From Stemphylium vesicarium (taxonomy: Eukaryota > Ascomycota > Dothideomycetes > Pleosporales > Pleosporaceae), in contig QXCR01000059.1 in NCBI GenBank assembly GCA_004380135.1, positions 62,001-126,000 of the forward strand: a stretch of DNA of 64,000 nt, in the 5' to 3' direction. The notes below the pieces were generated by a model. The model ran no database searches and was not told the DNA's origin. It saw only the letters and a list, made by a program, of their open reading frames with translations. The stretch's first letter is position 1. Each line of letters opens with the position of its first letter. The position numbers and the translations under genes are program-made. This document shows, piece after piece, positions 12,701 to 24,894 of this stretch.

Positions 12701-13285
12701 TCCCCGTTGCCGTGATTGACCTTTTGACATTGTCGGCTCTGGTGCACATCACAGCTTCTGGCCCACGCGGGAAGAGACGAAACACGCGCGGCTTATCCTC
12801 TGAGCCAGGCCCCCGACCCACCCCCAGCGCCCAACAGCCTGTCCGCCCACACCCTCATCTTACAACGCCGCTGCTTACCGCTGCCGCCGCCGCTACCACC
12901 TCTGTTTCTTCCGCACCACTTCTCATCTACCTTGCGCACCCGTCTCTGTCAACGTCGTAGTATTCTTTGTTGCCGGTGCTCGTCGCCTTTGTTCATCGTC
13001 ACTCGTTATTTCTTGTTATTTGCGCCTTCGTATTTCTGCTCGTCACGCCCCCCCGTCTTCTCCCGTCCGCCTAGGCACCCACCCATTGAGTAGCCTCCCT
13101 CTTTGTCCTTGGTCACCAGGCACACCCCTCGAACCATTGCACACGAACATTTTCGCCTTGTACTCCCCGCACCCAGCCAGTGTCGTACGCCATCGGGTGC
13201 GCCCATAGCTGACAGCTGGCCGCCGACTTTATTGCTTCTTCACCAGGGACTGCTGATCCCCTAGCCATCTCCAACCACCGCCGTC
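9779..13285. other. Long intergenic region upstream of OPY2
   Basis: No gene recognised in 3.5 kb. The last 450 bases (about 12800-13270) are strongly pyrimidine-rich with repeated CACCC and CCTCT runs, typical of fungal promoters and 5' leaders. Open frames at 10724-11317 (-) and 11702-12181 (+) look non-coding in composition. Confidence 0.45.
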
Positions 13286-14796
13286 ATGTCTATCCGTGCG
13301 CTCAGAGGTACGATCTGCACTCGCGCAAAAGAACATGTCAACATACTAACATGATGCCAGACGCTGAGAACGTCTTCCGGATAGAGAAGCGCTGCAAGCT
13401 GTGCGAGCAGGCGCCGTTGTCCTGCGAGGGCATCACATGTCCTACCAACCAGGTCTGCGTCCAGAACTCGCGAACATGCGATGAGTGCGCCTCTGTCAAC
13501 TGCCAAATCGACCCGACCGCAGGTCCATCTGCACCCAGCAAGCCCAATGTCGGTGCCATCGCCGGTGGAGTGATTGGAGGAGTCGCCTTCATCGCCATTC
13601 TCACGTTCGTCGTATGGAAGTACTGCTTGAAGGGAAAGAGGCGGCCAGCATCGCAACAGGGCGACTGGCAGGAGGTGGACATTGCCCAACAGGAGAAGGA
13701 TCAAAACGACTTCCAGTCAAGGCGAAGTGCACGAGCATCGACACACACGGTCGCCTCCATGGCCTCCTCTGTTCTCACCCGCGCCTCCAACATCATCCAA
13801 ATCGCCTACATTCCGGGCGTCACCAACCGCTCAGGGCCCGGATCCCCCGACCTGCTCGTTCCTCCAGTTCCCCCGATTCCCGCCATGACACCCTCGTCTG
13901 GTGCAAGCACGCCCTACTCGACCGCCGACCAGCACTTCTTCGTTCCTGACTTCCGCGACTCGATGATGTCTTCAAGCACCGCCGGCCGCACCAGCATCGC
14001 ACCGAGTCTTGCCCAGCGAGGCAGCGTTGCCTCGACTATGTACCGCCAGAACGCCATCGTATCGCCACTACCTGCTCAGACCATTGTTCGCGGAAAGGCT
14101 GCTGTTGTCAGTGTCAAGTCGAACGGCACGAACAGCCCAGCAGAGACCCCCGGAGCCGAGACACCACCCGTACCTCAGATCGATCCCAAGCACACCGTCA
14201 AGCCTATTCGCATCCACATGCCCGGTATCAGCCCCGCAAACTCCGTTCGCAGCACCGCCCAACTCGGTCCCGTCAAGGCCCTCAACCTGACCAAGAAAAA
14301 GAGCTCGGATATAACCCCACCCAAGAGTGCCGCGGGCTCTACGACAAGCGGCGAGCGAACACTGGTCAACACACCCGAAGTCCTCGTCCCATCAGCACGA
14401 CCTCTTACTGGCTACTCTGCAACCTCCTCGGAAGATGGAGGTGCACACTCTCGCGCACGTAGGGGAAGCCTGGCATCCGACTCTGATGACTCGGACGATG
14501 ACCACGCACGCGCAAAGCAGACCCTTCGCATGAACTCGCCCAGCGACCGTGATTCCGAATTCACCGAGTTCCAGGACACCACTCCTACAATGGATCGCAG
14601 CCCCTTCACCGACAGCTCGTCGCTCGAGCCGCCACGACCGATGATGTCCCAGCGCATCACATCGTACGATACCTCACTCGGCCTGCGCACACCCATGACA
14701 CCAATTGTCGAGGAGTCATCAGCATCGAAGCGAGGCAGCACGGTTTCCCGAAGAGACCCGAGTCCCTTCTCAGACAACAACCAGAGTGAGCTATAA
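13286..14796 (+). CDS. OPY2: Opy2-like membrane anchor protein of the HOG pathway
   Basis: Model: join(13286-13307, 13361-14796), 485 residues. The 53-nt intron has a GTACGA donor, a CTAAC branch site and a CCAG acceptor. The N-terminus holds the Opy2 cysteine-rich domain, with eight Cys at residues 19, 22, 29, 34, 40, 47, 50 and 55. A Gly-rich transmembrane segment follows (about 71-95), then basic residues and a long cytoplasmic Ser/Pro-rich tail with acidic patches. In yeast Opy2 is a type I plasma membrane protein that recruits Ste50 and so links osmosensors to the Ste11-Pbs2-Hog1 cascade. There is no classical cleaved signal peptide, so the membrane segment itself probably directs insertion. 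The tail carries many SP/TP sites, fitting phosphoregulation (inference). An ATF-type factor, the typical output of this pathway, lies about 5 kb downstream. Confidence 0.85.
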
Positions 14797-16136
14797 AGAG
14801 CTCAATAACAACACGCCACCACACTTTGATCTTCCACAACGGCGTTTTCGGGTGACTTCCAGCACCTCATGTTTAGCGCACTGGGCGAGCAAACATGCTC
14901 CTTGAATCATGTTTGGGAAGATCTATCCAAGCCGCCACTTGCGGCTCACACAACACATTTTCCTATGGAACCTATGCATTCACTTCTACGAAACCAAAGG
15001 TCTGGGGCCAGCACGATGAGAACGGCCGAGATCTGGCATCTCGGATGCATTTATTTCCTCTCTTTTTTTTTTTTTACAACTGTCCATCTATCCCTCTCGA
15101 CTTTTTGGCTCTCCGTTCATTGATATCCCCAAGGATCTGTTTTTCATCATGATCTTGTCTCTTTTTTCATGCCATCTGTGTGCGCGCAACGATGCGCACG
15201 CTTTTTTTTTCTCTTTATATTTTCAAATGTATGTACTTGGAGAGGGAACGAAAGAGAGGCAGAAGACAGGAGCATGGGGAAGAAGGCAAAGAGAGAAAAG
15301 TGCAAAACGCAAGGAATTTTCGGGCAGTAGGTCCGTTCTATGAAGAAATAAAACCTTGATTCAAACATATGTTCGCCTACGCTTTTGCTGTGAGGACACT
15401 TTTCGCGTTATCTGGGTTATGGATGTGAAATTTCATATACTTAGCTTGGCTATGACCATGGCTTTGGCTTTGGAGATGTGCATGTCATCATCATCGTCCA
15501 CATGACTAGCTGACTGTTTCACAACACCGTACCCGTCCGTCTTTTCCCTTCCCGCGTCATGGCGTTTCATCAGGTTAGGCTTAAAATAGCCCACTTGGGA
15601 CATGGGGATGTGTGACCTGACATAGACTGTGCATCCTGGTCGCAGATCAGATACGTCTGCATGGAAGCAAGTCTTCGAATGGTTCTTTACGCGACGGATC
15701 TCTTAGCTGGGCAGGCTTGCTGTAATGCGAAGGCGTCAATGTCGGGGGTGTGCAAGGATGAGCGTGAATATCTGTGGGCGGAGGGTGGGTGAGCTAGGAT
15801 GAGAGGGGAGGGGAGAATAGTGTTAGACACTTCCGTGGAGAATGGTATCAGGGATGGAGAGTTTGCGATGGATGTGAGCTGTATTAGCTATATTTGGGCA
15901 AAAAAACATCAGATGTGAGAGGGGGGAGCGTAGTTAAGTATCTTGGATAGCGTTTGTTTGACCAAGGACGCAGTCGTATGGTTCCTCTATACATGTATGT
16001 ACGCTTTTCAAATCTATATGCTCAACATCTTTCCTCCTGCTGCTTCTGGTAGACAAACTGCTTAGTAGAAGCAACCACCTTCTCCATAAGATCTCTCTCG
16101 TCTTTCGGGTTTGTCTCACTTCCACATCCACCACAT
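14797..16136. other. Intergenic, OPY2 3' side
   Basis: Contains the OPY2 3' region with a 13-base T tract at about 15063-15075 and an AATAAA at 15347-15352 that could serve in 3'-end formation of the plus-strand transcript. No gene recognised. Confidence 0.4.
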
Positions 16137-16640
16137 CTAACTCCCCCGATACGTCGTATACCCAAACGGCCCCAACAGCACAGGGACATGATAATGCTCG
16201 CCCTTCCCCTCCTCCCTGACCAAAAACTTAACCTCCACCTCCGGAAAGAAAGTCTTGACCCCTCTCCCCCCAAAATAAGCCTCGGTATCAAATGTCAGGC
16301 TGTACTTTTGGTCTCCTTGCTGCGAGAAGATGTCGCGGAGCGGCGTGGAGGAGAAGGGCGTGCTAGGTGTCCAGGCTGTTACGCGGCCGTCGGTGTTGGT
16401 GGTTGCTGTGAAGGTTGTTGGGTGCGCTGAGGTGCTGGTGGGGGAGTGTAAGGTTAGGGTTACGGGTATATTGGCGGCGGGGCGGCCGAGTGTTGTGTCG
16501 AGGACATGGCATGTGATGGGTGGTTTCTGGGGTGTTTCGGTCGCCATGGTTGGGGTTGGGGCTGTTGTTGCTGGTGGATTTGGGGAGGGCGCGAGGTGCG
16601 AGGTCAGGGCTTGGATGCGGGTCGTTGCGCTGTTTGGCAT
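16137..16640 (-). CDS. 5-hydroxyisourate hydrolase with PTS2 signal
   Basis: Uninterrupted frame of 167 residues. From about residue 40 it matches the transthyretin-related 5-hydroxyisourate hydrolases (HIUase), with ITCHVLDTTLGRPA near the start, a GRVTAW segment, the HYHVPVLLGPFGYTTYRGS end and the hallmark C-terminal YRGS. The enzyme hydrolyses 5-hydroxyisourate, the product of urate oxidase, to OHCU in purine breakdown. Residues 8-16, RIQALTSHL, fit the PTS2 peroxisomal import consensus (R/K)(L/V/I)x5(H/Q)(L/A). This supports the ATG at 16640 over the internal Met at residue 32, which begins the core domain and would give a cytosolic form. Urate oxidase is peroxisomal, so the location makes sense. 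Confidence 0.88.
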   Translation of the reverse strand: MPNSATTRIQALTSHLAPSPNPPATTAPTPTMATETPQKPPITCHVLDTTLGRPAANIPVTLTLHSPTSTSAHPTTFTATTNTDGRVTAWTPSTPFSSTPLRDIFSQQGDQKYSLTFDTEAYFGGRGVKTFFPEVEVKFLVREEGKGEHYHVPVLLGPFGYTTYRGS

Positions 16641-19600
16641 TCGCTGAGTTTTGAAGCTGGTGGGTTTGGAGCTGGGGTGTAGCTATGGATCGGCAGGATA
16701 GCTGGGTGGGTAGCTAGCTATGCTGTGACAATTGCGCGCGTTGCGAATGGGCTTGTACGTTTGATCGCGAGTGTGGGCAAGCTTGCGACAAGAGGTACGG
16801 TGGGTTGGTTGCGCACGACGTGGAATTGGCGCAGAAGCACAAAGTGAAAATCTCTAGCCAGACACAAGAACGAGGAAATCAAGAGAAAGAAGAAGTCCAA
16901 GCGCGTCCTACACAATTGCTGTTGCAACCGTTCTGTACCTTGCGTGGGTACCTTGGCTAGGCACATCTTACCCCTCCAGCCCACTATCGGAGCTCCCCGA
17001 AGCTGTGCCTACCTATCGTGGGCCATCTCCACACGCCGACGCCCGACGGGCTTATGCCACGCGCCACGGATGACTGACTCCACACAACGGTCCAGATTCT
17101 AGCGGGTTAGGCCTTTTTTTTAATCTTTCTAGGAAAGGCAAATTGCGAGAGAATCATCGTTGACTGCATGCAAGGACCCGCTCGAGGCAACTGTTCCGAA
17201 GGACAGAGATGCGGACCATGCGGTTGGACGCAATGTACATTACGTAGTCTGGAGTGGACTTGAGGCTGTTGTCGACATGTAAGATTCTTTTTCGCATAGG
17301 CGATGTTGTTTTTGGAGACATGTGAATATTTGGCTGTCTTTGAGAAGTAGGGGCTACAGTAAAAGCGGTGCAAGATTTCATTTCAAGGAGATACATACGT
17401 CTCCTGTACAGATAGGGGGAATCAGCACAGTAAATATAATGTCACTAGAGGACTGCCTTTTCCTTTTCGATGTGAAACATACGTTGATGCCTATCGTCAA
17501 TGTATCGGCGAGTACAGGAGCGACAAAGGTGTTTAGATTATTGCTCCACAGGATAAGTCAAGGTTTCTGTTGTAGACTTGAGCTATCATTTCCTCCGATG
17601 CCTCCTTATTGTATCAGACTAATATCAAGGCCCTTCTTCTTTCGTTTACTGAAACCCGTCCGTTTACGAGTAGGGTGGTCTGCCTAAGGAAGTCGCAGCA
17701 AAAAGGAAGGATGGGTGCGACTACTTTTGTTCACGCTTCGCTACACATTTTAGATCCGCGTTTTGGGGGCAAGTACTTGTATTCGAAATTAATTGTAGAC
17801 AAAAGACGAGGAAAGAGTTGATGATAAATGCCATGTCGGCTTTGTGTGTCCTTCTTCAATGTCCATTCCGTAGAAGAGATCTCAGAGTGGACATTCGTTT
17901 GCTTCGCATCCAGCAGCTGGGAGTCTCAACGCTGCTCTGGCCCCATGGGCTTAAGTTGCTGTACGATTTCCATAGCGACTGTGAAGGGTCTTCATGAGCT
18001 TGCGGTGCACTGAGGCAGCCAAGTGTTCTTGGTCGGACAACATCACCAGACATACTGCCACCCAGTAATTTCTCGATCGCAACATATCAGACGTTGAGGC
18101 TTTTTGGCTTCACCCGTGGTCCACCAGAAATAGTGTCCATAACGATGGAATGGTGTTGTTTTGACCAAGCAAAAAGAATGACGCGGCTGAAGTTACCCCT
18201 TACCTGTAAACCTCCAAACCTTCGTGTACCTTCGATCCCGTTTGATCGTTTCAAACCCGTTATATGTGGGAAGGGTACTCTATTACGGCAAAGCATGGTA
18301 GCCGCGACCAACAGACACGGTACGACAGTTGCGATATGTTTTAGGTGGAGGACTAAGGTGACGCCTGGATCAGAACGGGTGGCGTAAATCACAGATCTGA
18401 CCGGAAACACTTTGTTTTGCAAACCATTCATAGGCCTCCTACTGAACCCATTGGTGCGACCGTGTCTGAAGTGTCTGTCGGTCGCTTGAGGGAAAAGCAT
18501 GGCGAGTCCGGGGAAGCGGCAACCTAGACATTTACCTATGTTTCTTGGTACACACCGGTACACCACTACATAGGCAGCTAGCAGCGCAACAATACCTAGC
18601 TCACTCTTCGATCTCAGCGCACAGTCAAAGCAAGCCATCCTAGGCTTCGCATGTGGCAGTCCATCTTGAGGAGACCATACAATGTGCCCTGCCTATTATC
18701 GGGATCACGATTGAGCACGGGAAAAACAAGACCATGCAGGTGTGCTCGGCGGGTGATTGGCAGGACGGTGCAAAAGTCCGCTGCGACGTTGCTTTGAGCT
18801 GCTTTGAGCCGATACAAGTGGAGGAAGCGTGGATCGACAAAACATGCGTGAATCGAGGCCTGGAACGGGACCGGCATATAGCAGAAAGGGAGCCGTTGGC
18901 CGTTGCAGCGGGCCCCAGCAGCTTCACTCGAGACGTCGGGTGACGTGTGGAGATGTGAAGGATGACTTTTTTTTATCAAAACAGCTGTAAAGGACACTTT
19001 GAATGCACTGCCGCTGTGACATGGAGAAAAACATGCATCAAATACTTGCAGCGAAATTGCGGTGGGAATAACCATGGAAGAGGGTATCAGAGAGGCCGGG
19101 ATGGCTGGAAGCGTCTCGTGGCAAGCGAGCCAAAAGGGGCTGCAGATCGGCGCGACGTCAAAGGCGGTGGGGCTGGGCGGGCGGTGATTGGGCCGGGGGC
19201 AGCGCTGGTGCAGACTTTTGATTACGAACCAGGAAATCACGTTATCTGCTTGGCAAAAGCTGCGTCACTCCCAGAAATTGCTCGCTCGTCCTGTCCTCTG
19301 ACCTCATCGCGAACGCCTCACTGTCATCGTCACCACCAGCACGATCCCCGTCAACCGCCGGTTTTGAGCCTCATTGAGAAGCAGGAACGAGTCCATCACG
19401 CGCAACCACAGCATCGGAGCGGGTTTGACTTGTGCAAGCTCAGCGCTATAGCCTCTAAACAACACTGCGCCGGCTGCGAGCGTCACCCCAGGGGCTTGAC
19501 GTCACCATTGAAATTCGACAATCAGACACCAGCTTTGCGACCAGCTCGCCGGCGGTGCATAATATCGATAATTCCGATTGAGACGGCTCGACCCCGCATC

Positions 19601-19981
19601 GGCCGCCCGTCGATTCCTTTTGCTGAGGTACGTAGTAGTAGTAGCAGTAGTAGTGCTGTGCCAAAGTCGCTGTTGCGCTCGCTGCCGACTTTGCCACGTC
19701 CCCGACGCCTGCGACAGACGCCTCTGCCCTCTGCCCTCTGCCTTCACCCCCCAGCCTGCCTGTCGCGTCGAGCAGCCCCCATCGACCTGTGCGTGCGCTG
19801 ACCCATTGAAGAGTAGACGCCCAAGTGAAGGATTTTTTTTGCGAGTCGACAAGGCGCGCGCGCTCCGTGTGTTTAGCAGCAACAGACACGTCGCGTTGTT
19901 GTGGAGAGCAAAGAAGAGGTTAAGGCCCGAGTACCACAGGCGATCCGCCAGGACACAACCGCTACGTCACCACCCCAAAGT
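16641..19981. other. Intergenic region and probable atfA regulatory region
   Basis: No gene recognised in 3.3 kb. Two long minus-strand frames (18087-18638 and 18614-19240) lack motifs and overlap each other. The last kilobase carries several CRE-type sites and a pyrimidine-rich leader with (AGT)n at about 19629-19653, consistent with the promoter and 5' leader of the bZIP gene. Confidence 0.45.
19497..19504. promoter_or_regulatory. Palindromic CRE (TGACGTCA) upstream of atfA-like gene
   Basis: Perfect 8-bp ATF/CREB consensus TGACGTCA, 477 bp before the ATG of an ATF/CREB-type bZIP gene. Related sites nearby are GACGTCA at 19154-19160, TGACGT at 18941-18946 and TACGTCA at 19963-19969. The arrangement suggests autoregulation. 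This is inference from the known binding preference of the family. Confidence 0.55.
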
Positions 19982-21991
19982 ATGGCAGCCGCAACCCAGA
20001 CTGCCCAAACCTCCTCCCCGTCCCCCAACATGTCCTCCCCAAAGGACAGCAAAAATAGTCTTCCTCCTACGACCAAGCCAGAAGGTGTGTATTGCCCCCC
20101 CTTGCCATTGCCATTGACATCGCCACCACCGCTGCCGCCCTTGCTCTGCACCACTGCACCACGCCTGCATCGTGTATCGCGCCTGCACCAGCGTGCATGT
20201 CGCGCCCATGCATCGTCGTCTCCATGCCTTACTAACCATGTCTCTGCAGCAGAGCCGGTAAAGGCCGAGTCATCTCCAAAGGCACAGCGTAAGTAGCCAT
20301 CCCACCTCCGCTGTCGACCATGGCTGCGCGCTGCCTCCTCCCACCACCCACCGCCATGCTAATTCACCACCAGCTGTTACTACCACGGAAGCGGCCAGCT
20401 CTACCGACACAAAGCCCGCCACTTCCAATGCCCAGCCATTGGCTCCTCCACCAAAGCCCGCGCCCGCAACCACTGGCGACACGCCCGATTACTTCAACAC
20501 CGTCCACAACCCCTTTTCGCTCGAGCCCAACGTCTTTGAGCAGTCCTTTGGCGGCGAATCAGGAAACCTGCAGACACCCGGCGGTCGTCCCATCCTCCCG
20601 CCCGTTGCGAACATTACGTCACCAGCGCCGCTTCCGGGCATCACTCCTGGGTGGCAGGGCCTACGCGCAGGACCCTTGAGCCCTGCTATGCTGAGCGGGC
20701 CGACTGGACAAACCGATTATTTCAGCGAGTCATTCCGAGGCTTCCCGACGCCCAACGAGTCTTCTCTTCGCACCGGTCTTACACCTGGCGGAGGTGGTTC
20801 CATGTTCCCAGCCCCCAGCCCGAACACACAAGCTATTTTCAACCTCCAGAGCGCCGGCGTCACTCCCGGCACTGCCGATTTCCAGCAGTCTGCTTTGCGC
20901 GCGGCTGCCCAGCACCAAGCTAACAATAACGCCAACAGCAACAGCAAGCCCACGTCCAACCCCCCGACCTCGCAACCCGAGGCAGCGACGGCAGGAATGG
21001 ATCGCCAAAACAACAACTACCAGCAGGCCCAGCAGCCGCAGCAGCGCCCTCACAACGAGCCATACCCTAATCATGACGTCAGCAGCGCGGCTAATGATCT
21101 CTTGTCTTTTGCCAGCCAAAATGGCGCTGCACGCAACAACCAACAGCCCTTCTCAATGCCTCCTCAGCAGCAGTCGATGAATGCCGGCCACATGCCTGTT
21201 CAGCCCGTCGGTGCCAACCACGGCCGTAGAGATACCAAGGGTTCCATCAACAGCGTTCAATCTGCAGAGACGGGAGACTTCTCAGAGAGCGGCCAGAGTG
21301 AGCAGGCCAAGACTGGTACACGGTCACGTGCGAAGAAGGGTGCTGCTAACGGGAAACAAGCTGCCGGCAACAAGCGAAAGGCTGAAGACACTCCCAAGAA
21401 CTCACGAAAGAAGAGCAATGCCAACCAAGGCATGGGCGACGACATGGACGAAGGCGACTCGGACGACGAGAACAACATCAAGGAAGAAGAGTACGACAGC
21501 AAGGGTCGCAAGATGACTGACGAGGAGAAGCGCAAGAACTTCCTCGAGCGGAATAGGTATGTTGAGCATTGTTCTTTTTCCTTAACTTTCTAACATGATC
21601 CAGGGTTGCTGCCCTCAAGTGCCGACAACGCAAGAAGCAATGGCTTGCCAATCTTCAGGCCAAGGTTGAGCTCTTCAGCACTGAGAATGACGCTCTATCT
21701 GCCACCGTCACCCAGCTTCGGGAGGAGATTGTCAACCTCAAGACACTCCTACTCGCTCACAAGGACTGCCCAGTATCGCAGGCTCAGGGCCTCCACGGCG
21801 CTGCCATGAACAACTTCCTTGGAAGTGACATTAACCATCAAAATCCATACGGAATCGCTCAAATGCAGCCAAACGGTGTTCACATGATGCCAATGCCGCA
21901 AGGCCAGATGATGAACCGGTTCGTATACCCATCTCATCGAAACTCTTCACCGGACGAACAAGAAAACGCCCGCTATCCCTCGAAGTACTGA
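19982..21991 (+). CDS. atfA: AtfA/Atf1-type bZIP transcription factor
   Basis: Model: join(19982-20084, 20250-20288, 20374-21556, 21604-21991), 570 residues. All introns have GT-AG ends and every join keeps frame. The N-terminal half contains the fungal ATF1 activation-type region (DYFNTVHNPFSLEPNVFEQSF, then Gly/Pro-rich FPTPNESSLRTGLTPGGG). A Gln/Asn-rich middle and a Lys-rich acidic segment follow. The bZIP is interrupted by the last intron: a basic region with NRVAALKCRQRKKQW near residues 441-455, then heptad leucines (LANLQAKVELF, LSATVTQL, IVNL, LLLAH). In Aspergillus and fission yeast these CREB/ATF-type factors act downstream of the Hog1/Sty1 MAP kinase in oxidative and osmotic stress and in spores. 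The first ATG in this frame is at 19982; the frame is open further upstream without an ATG. Confidence 0.9.
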
Positions 21992-23110
21992 AACACCCGC
22001 TCACTGAGTTCAGGTAACTGGGAGTAAAAATGCTGTCCGGTCGTCGTGTACGTCCACACCGCCATTGTCATGACTCTGTGTCGTGATTATGACGCAATGC
22101 GTACGGCATCGGCAGCACCGACGATCACGATCCTCATCCCACACCCCATACAACTTGTAATCTACCGCACCTTCTCATTCCTCTCCTTCTCCCCGGACGC
22201 GGTGTCGTCACTCTCAACAACGCATGGACTGGCGCTTGGCGTTACGTCATTGTTACATCTTGTTCACATCAAGGAACGCTGCAATCCAAACTCTCCCCGA
22301 AACCTGAAATGCATTTCTCACCTTTCCCCATCGGTACTAACGGCTGGCACGGCATGAGAAATACGGGGTTGACGCGATTACGAATTTCCCATTTCGTCGT
22401 TTACCATGGTTGATGGTGACGACCACCTTTTCGACCTTCCTTTCAGTAAACTGTCCATCGTTGCAGTGTATATACGGTTCAAGTTTGAGACTTATCATTT
22501 CACTGGCGTTGCGCAGGCGATCATACAGCAGTCGGTTTTGTTTTCATGTAGCGCGCCAGTCTAGAGTTGCGCTCGGCGTTTTTTTGATTTTGGGCGCCAT
22601 GTCCCCGTTGACTACACCATTTCTCTTTGGGCTTCGGGCCGTCCTTTCCTTTCCCAGCGGGAGTGTGTATCTCCGAAAGAGCCTTTCTGCTCCCACACAG
22701 TTGTTTTCTCGAGTCTACGGTTAACAATAGGGAAAATGGCGTAGAGAATCTGGAAAAGGGAAATATACCAACAATTTTGTATACTGGTGATTTGTTGGTT
22801 GGTTGGCGGGAGGGAGGGCGTGTATGTATATGCGTAAAGTTCAATTGCAAGCCTTTTAAACTCAAGATATTTCGATAGAGTGCAGTGCGACGTGAGATAT
22901 TGTGTGCTTTACATGACCTGATTCTTTTGGTGTGTCGCGCGTTATGATCAAAATGTTCGCCGTGTTAGGCAAGTGTATTATTTGACTGGGAAATTGTACA
23001 TGTCTACATACGATGAGCAATGAGTTGAAGGTGTCTTTCCAAATAGCTTATATGTTTCTTTACCCCTCTCCTAGTATACACCGACGTATTTTTATCCTTA
23101 TCATTCTTCT
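21992..23110. other. Convergent 3' intergenic region
   Basis: Lies between the convergent bZIP gene and F-box-like gene and holds the 3' ends of both. A TTACGTCA occurs at 22242-22249, outside a promoter context. No gene recognised. Confidence 0.4.
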
Positions 23111-24466
23111 TTACATGCTCAACCCCACAAACGGATACGCAACAGCGCCCATAGCCCACGCGGGCCCCGACGCTCTCATCTCAACTCGGTCCATGGCACC
23201 CAAAAGGCCAGCTCTCCAGTCCACGTCTTGATCGAAAGAAAGGCGTTGCCGCCCCTGAACCCACATCCTGGACCCATCCCAGCCAAACAAGCTTCCCAGA
23301 TGAAGCATGCGAAGACTTGGTACCGCCTCTTCACCCTGCTCAGCAAGTCTTCGCAGAACATCCGGCCACATCGTCTCCTCATCACACAACATTAGATGAC
23401 TCAGCCTCATCTCCTTTATCGTCCCAAAGGACGGCTCAAGAAACCGAAAAAGATCCTCCGCATTCCGAACCCTAAACACAGACAACCCCAGCGTTTCCAG
23501 CGCCGGAAAAGTGCAATGACGTGCCATGGCCCCAAAGACATCCGGTTCAAAACTCGAATAACAGCTCAGCTCCAGTTTGCATACATTACGTGCTTTAGCC
23601 AGGAACCGGACAACAAACGGCGCGCGCCCGGTCGACGGCAGCGCGAACCCCTCTTCCGTCTTCCGCCAGTCGCGCAGATGCAGTGATAGAACTGTTAGTT
23701 TTGCAAAGGCAGCATCGAAGGCAGAGAGTTGCGGTGCGAGACGCTCGAGTCGACCTATACTAACTGCGCCGTAGTAATGCTGGGCGTCGATACTTATGCT
23801 GCGGATGCGGGCGTGCAGGCTAGGTGTGGAAGCTAGAGCGGACATGGTCGAGATGAAGGGGCGGGACATTTCAACTTGGCTGGATTGACAGTATGTTTGC
23901 GGGGATTTTGCGTATGAGGGGGGGAGACCGGTGTAGGCGAATGTTAGGGTGTGGAGACCGGCTTCTCCATTATTGTTGCTACTGGCTTTTCCTGCGGATG
24001 AGGGTGAAGATAGGTTCTCGAAACAGCGTGTTAGGGTTTTAATGTCGAAGCGTGTTTCGTTGAAAAAGGTCGTGGCTTCTTCGCTTGCTGTGGCTGCTTC
24101 GTCGTATTCTTCCCGCAGTGTGCGCTGCTCGGGGGATGCTACGGCACCGTAGGGCGTTGTTATGGCGATTGTTTCGGATAGCTTTTTACGCGTGCGCCAG
24201 AGGTGCAGGGAGTGCGTTGGTGTGGCGTCGATGATAAGGTGGCGGAGGGCTGGGCTGAAGTCCGCATGTGATGTGATGTCTAGGAATGAAGAGAGAGAAT
24301 GGGGTGTCCAGATGAGAGTGTGGTTGTGGAAGAAACGCTCCTTGAATATGTGCGATACTGCTTTTGTGAGGTACAGTGTGGTTAGGCGCAGGGAACGCGT
24401 GCTGGGTAGGTCGAGGTAGGAGGCGATTTGCTCAATGAGTTCTGTAGGGAGGAATTTTAGGGGCAT

Positions 24467-24520
<54 letters not shown>

Positions 24521-24586
24521 GACGATGAGAAGAGGAATGTCGGAAAGCAGGTACGATGGAGGGAGTGTGGTTAGATAATCGAACAT
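23111..24586 (-). CDS. F-box-like protein
   Basis: Single-exon frame of 491 residues. Two starts are possible: ATG at 24586, which places an 18-residue Asn run at residues 23-40, or the ATG at 24466 directly after that run. The sequence from the second ATG, MPLKFLPTELIEQIASYL, is the typical beginning of fungal F-box proteins, where LPxELIxxIxxYL begins the Skp1-binding helix. The rest has alternating hydrophobic segments such as LRHLIIDA, LTVLSLHLRDW, LETLGLSVF and MRLSHLMLCDEE, like the leucine-rich or F-box-associated folds of such proteins. F-box proteins act as substrate adaptors in SCF ubiquitin ligases; no substrate can be named. The second start gives 451 residues and avoids translating the microsatellite. 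Confidence 0.72.
24468..24522. repeat. (GTT)n microsatellite
   Basis: About 18 GTT units, reading as poly-Asn on the minus strand between the two candidate start codons of the F-box-like gene. Confidence 0.95.
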
Positions 24587-24894
24587 GTGGAGGCAAAGAG
24601 AGCGGGGAATCCGCGGAGGACGTGGGAGCTAGCTGGTTTGGGCATCGTGTTTGCATGTGTTAACCAGGAAGTAGCGGTTTTGGTGTGTTGCCATAGGGCC
24701 GCTTATGATCTATGCAAATATTCTGTTTAAGGCCATGTAGAAGGTTGTTGTCCGGCTTATCGGGGGATAGCGCGGGTTGGATCTTTTTGGGGGAATGGTA
24801 TTTACACAAAAAGTAGCGCCGAAGACCGACCATCTAGTACATCCGTCATGCCTATCCAATGCAAATGCAAAATTTTGAGGAATTACTCCACCGT

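Noticed and set aside
18087..19240. Two long minus-strand frames of 183 and 208 codons
   Set aside because: They overlap each other in different phases, lie in the presumed bZIP promoter and have no recognisable domain.
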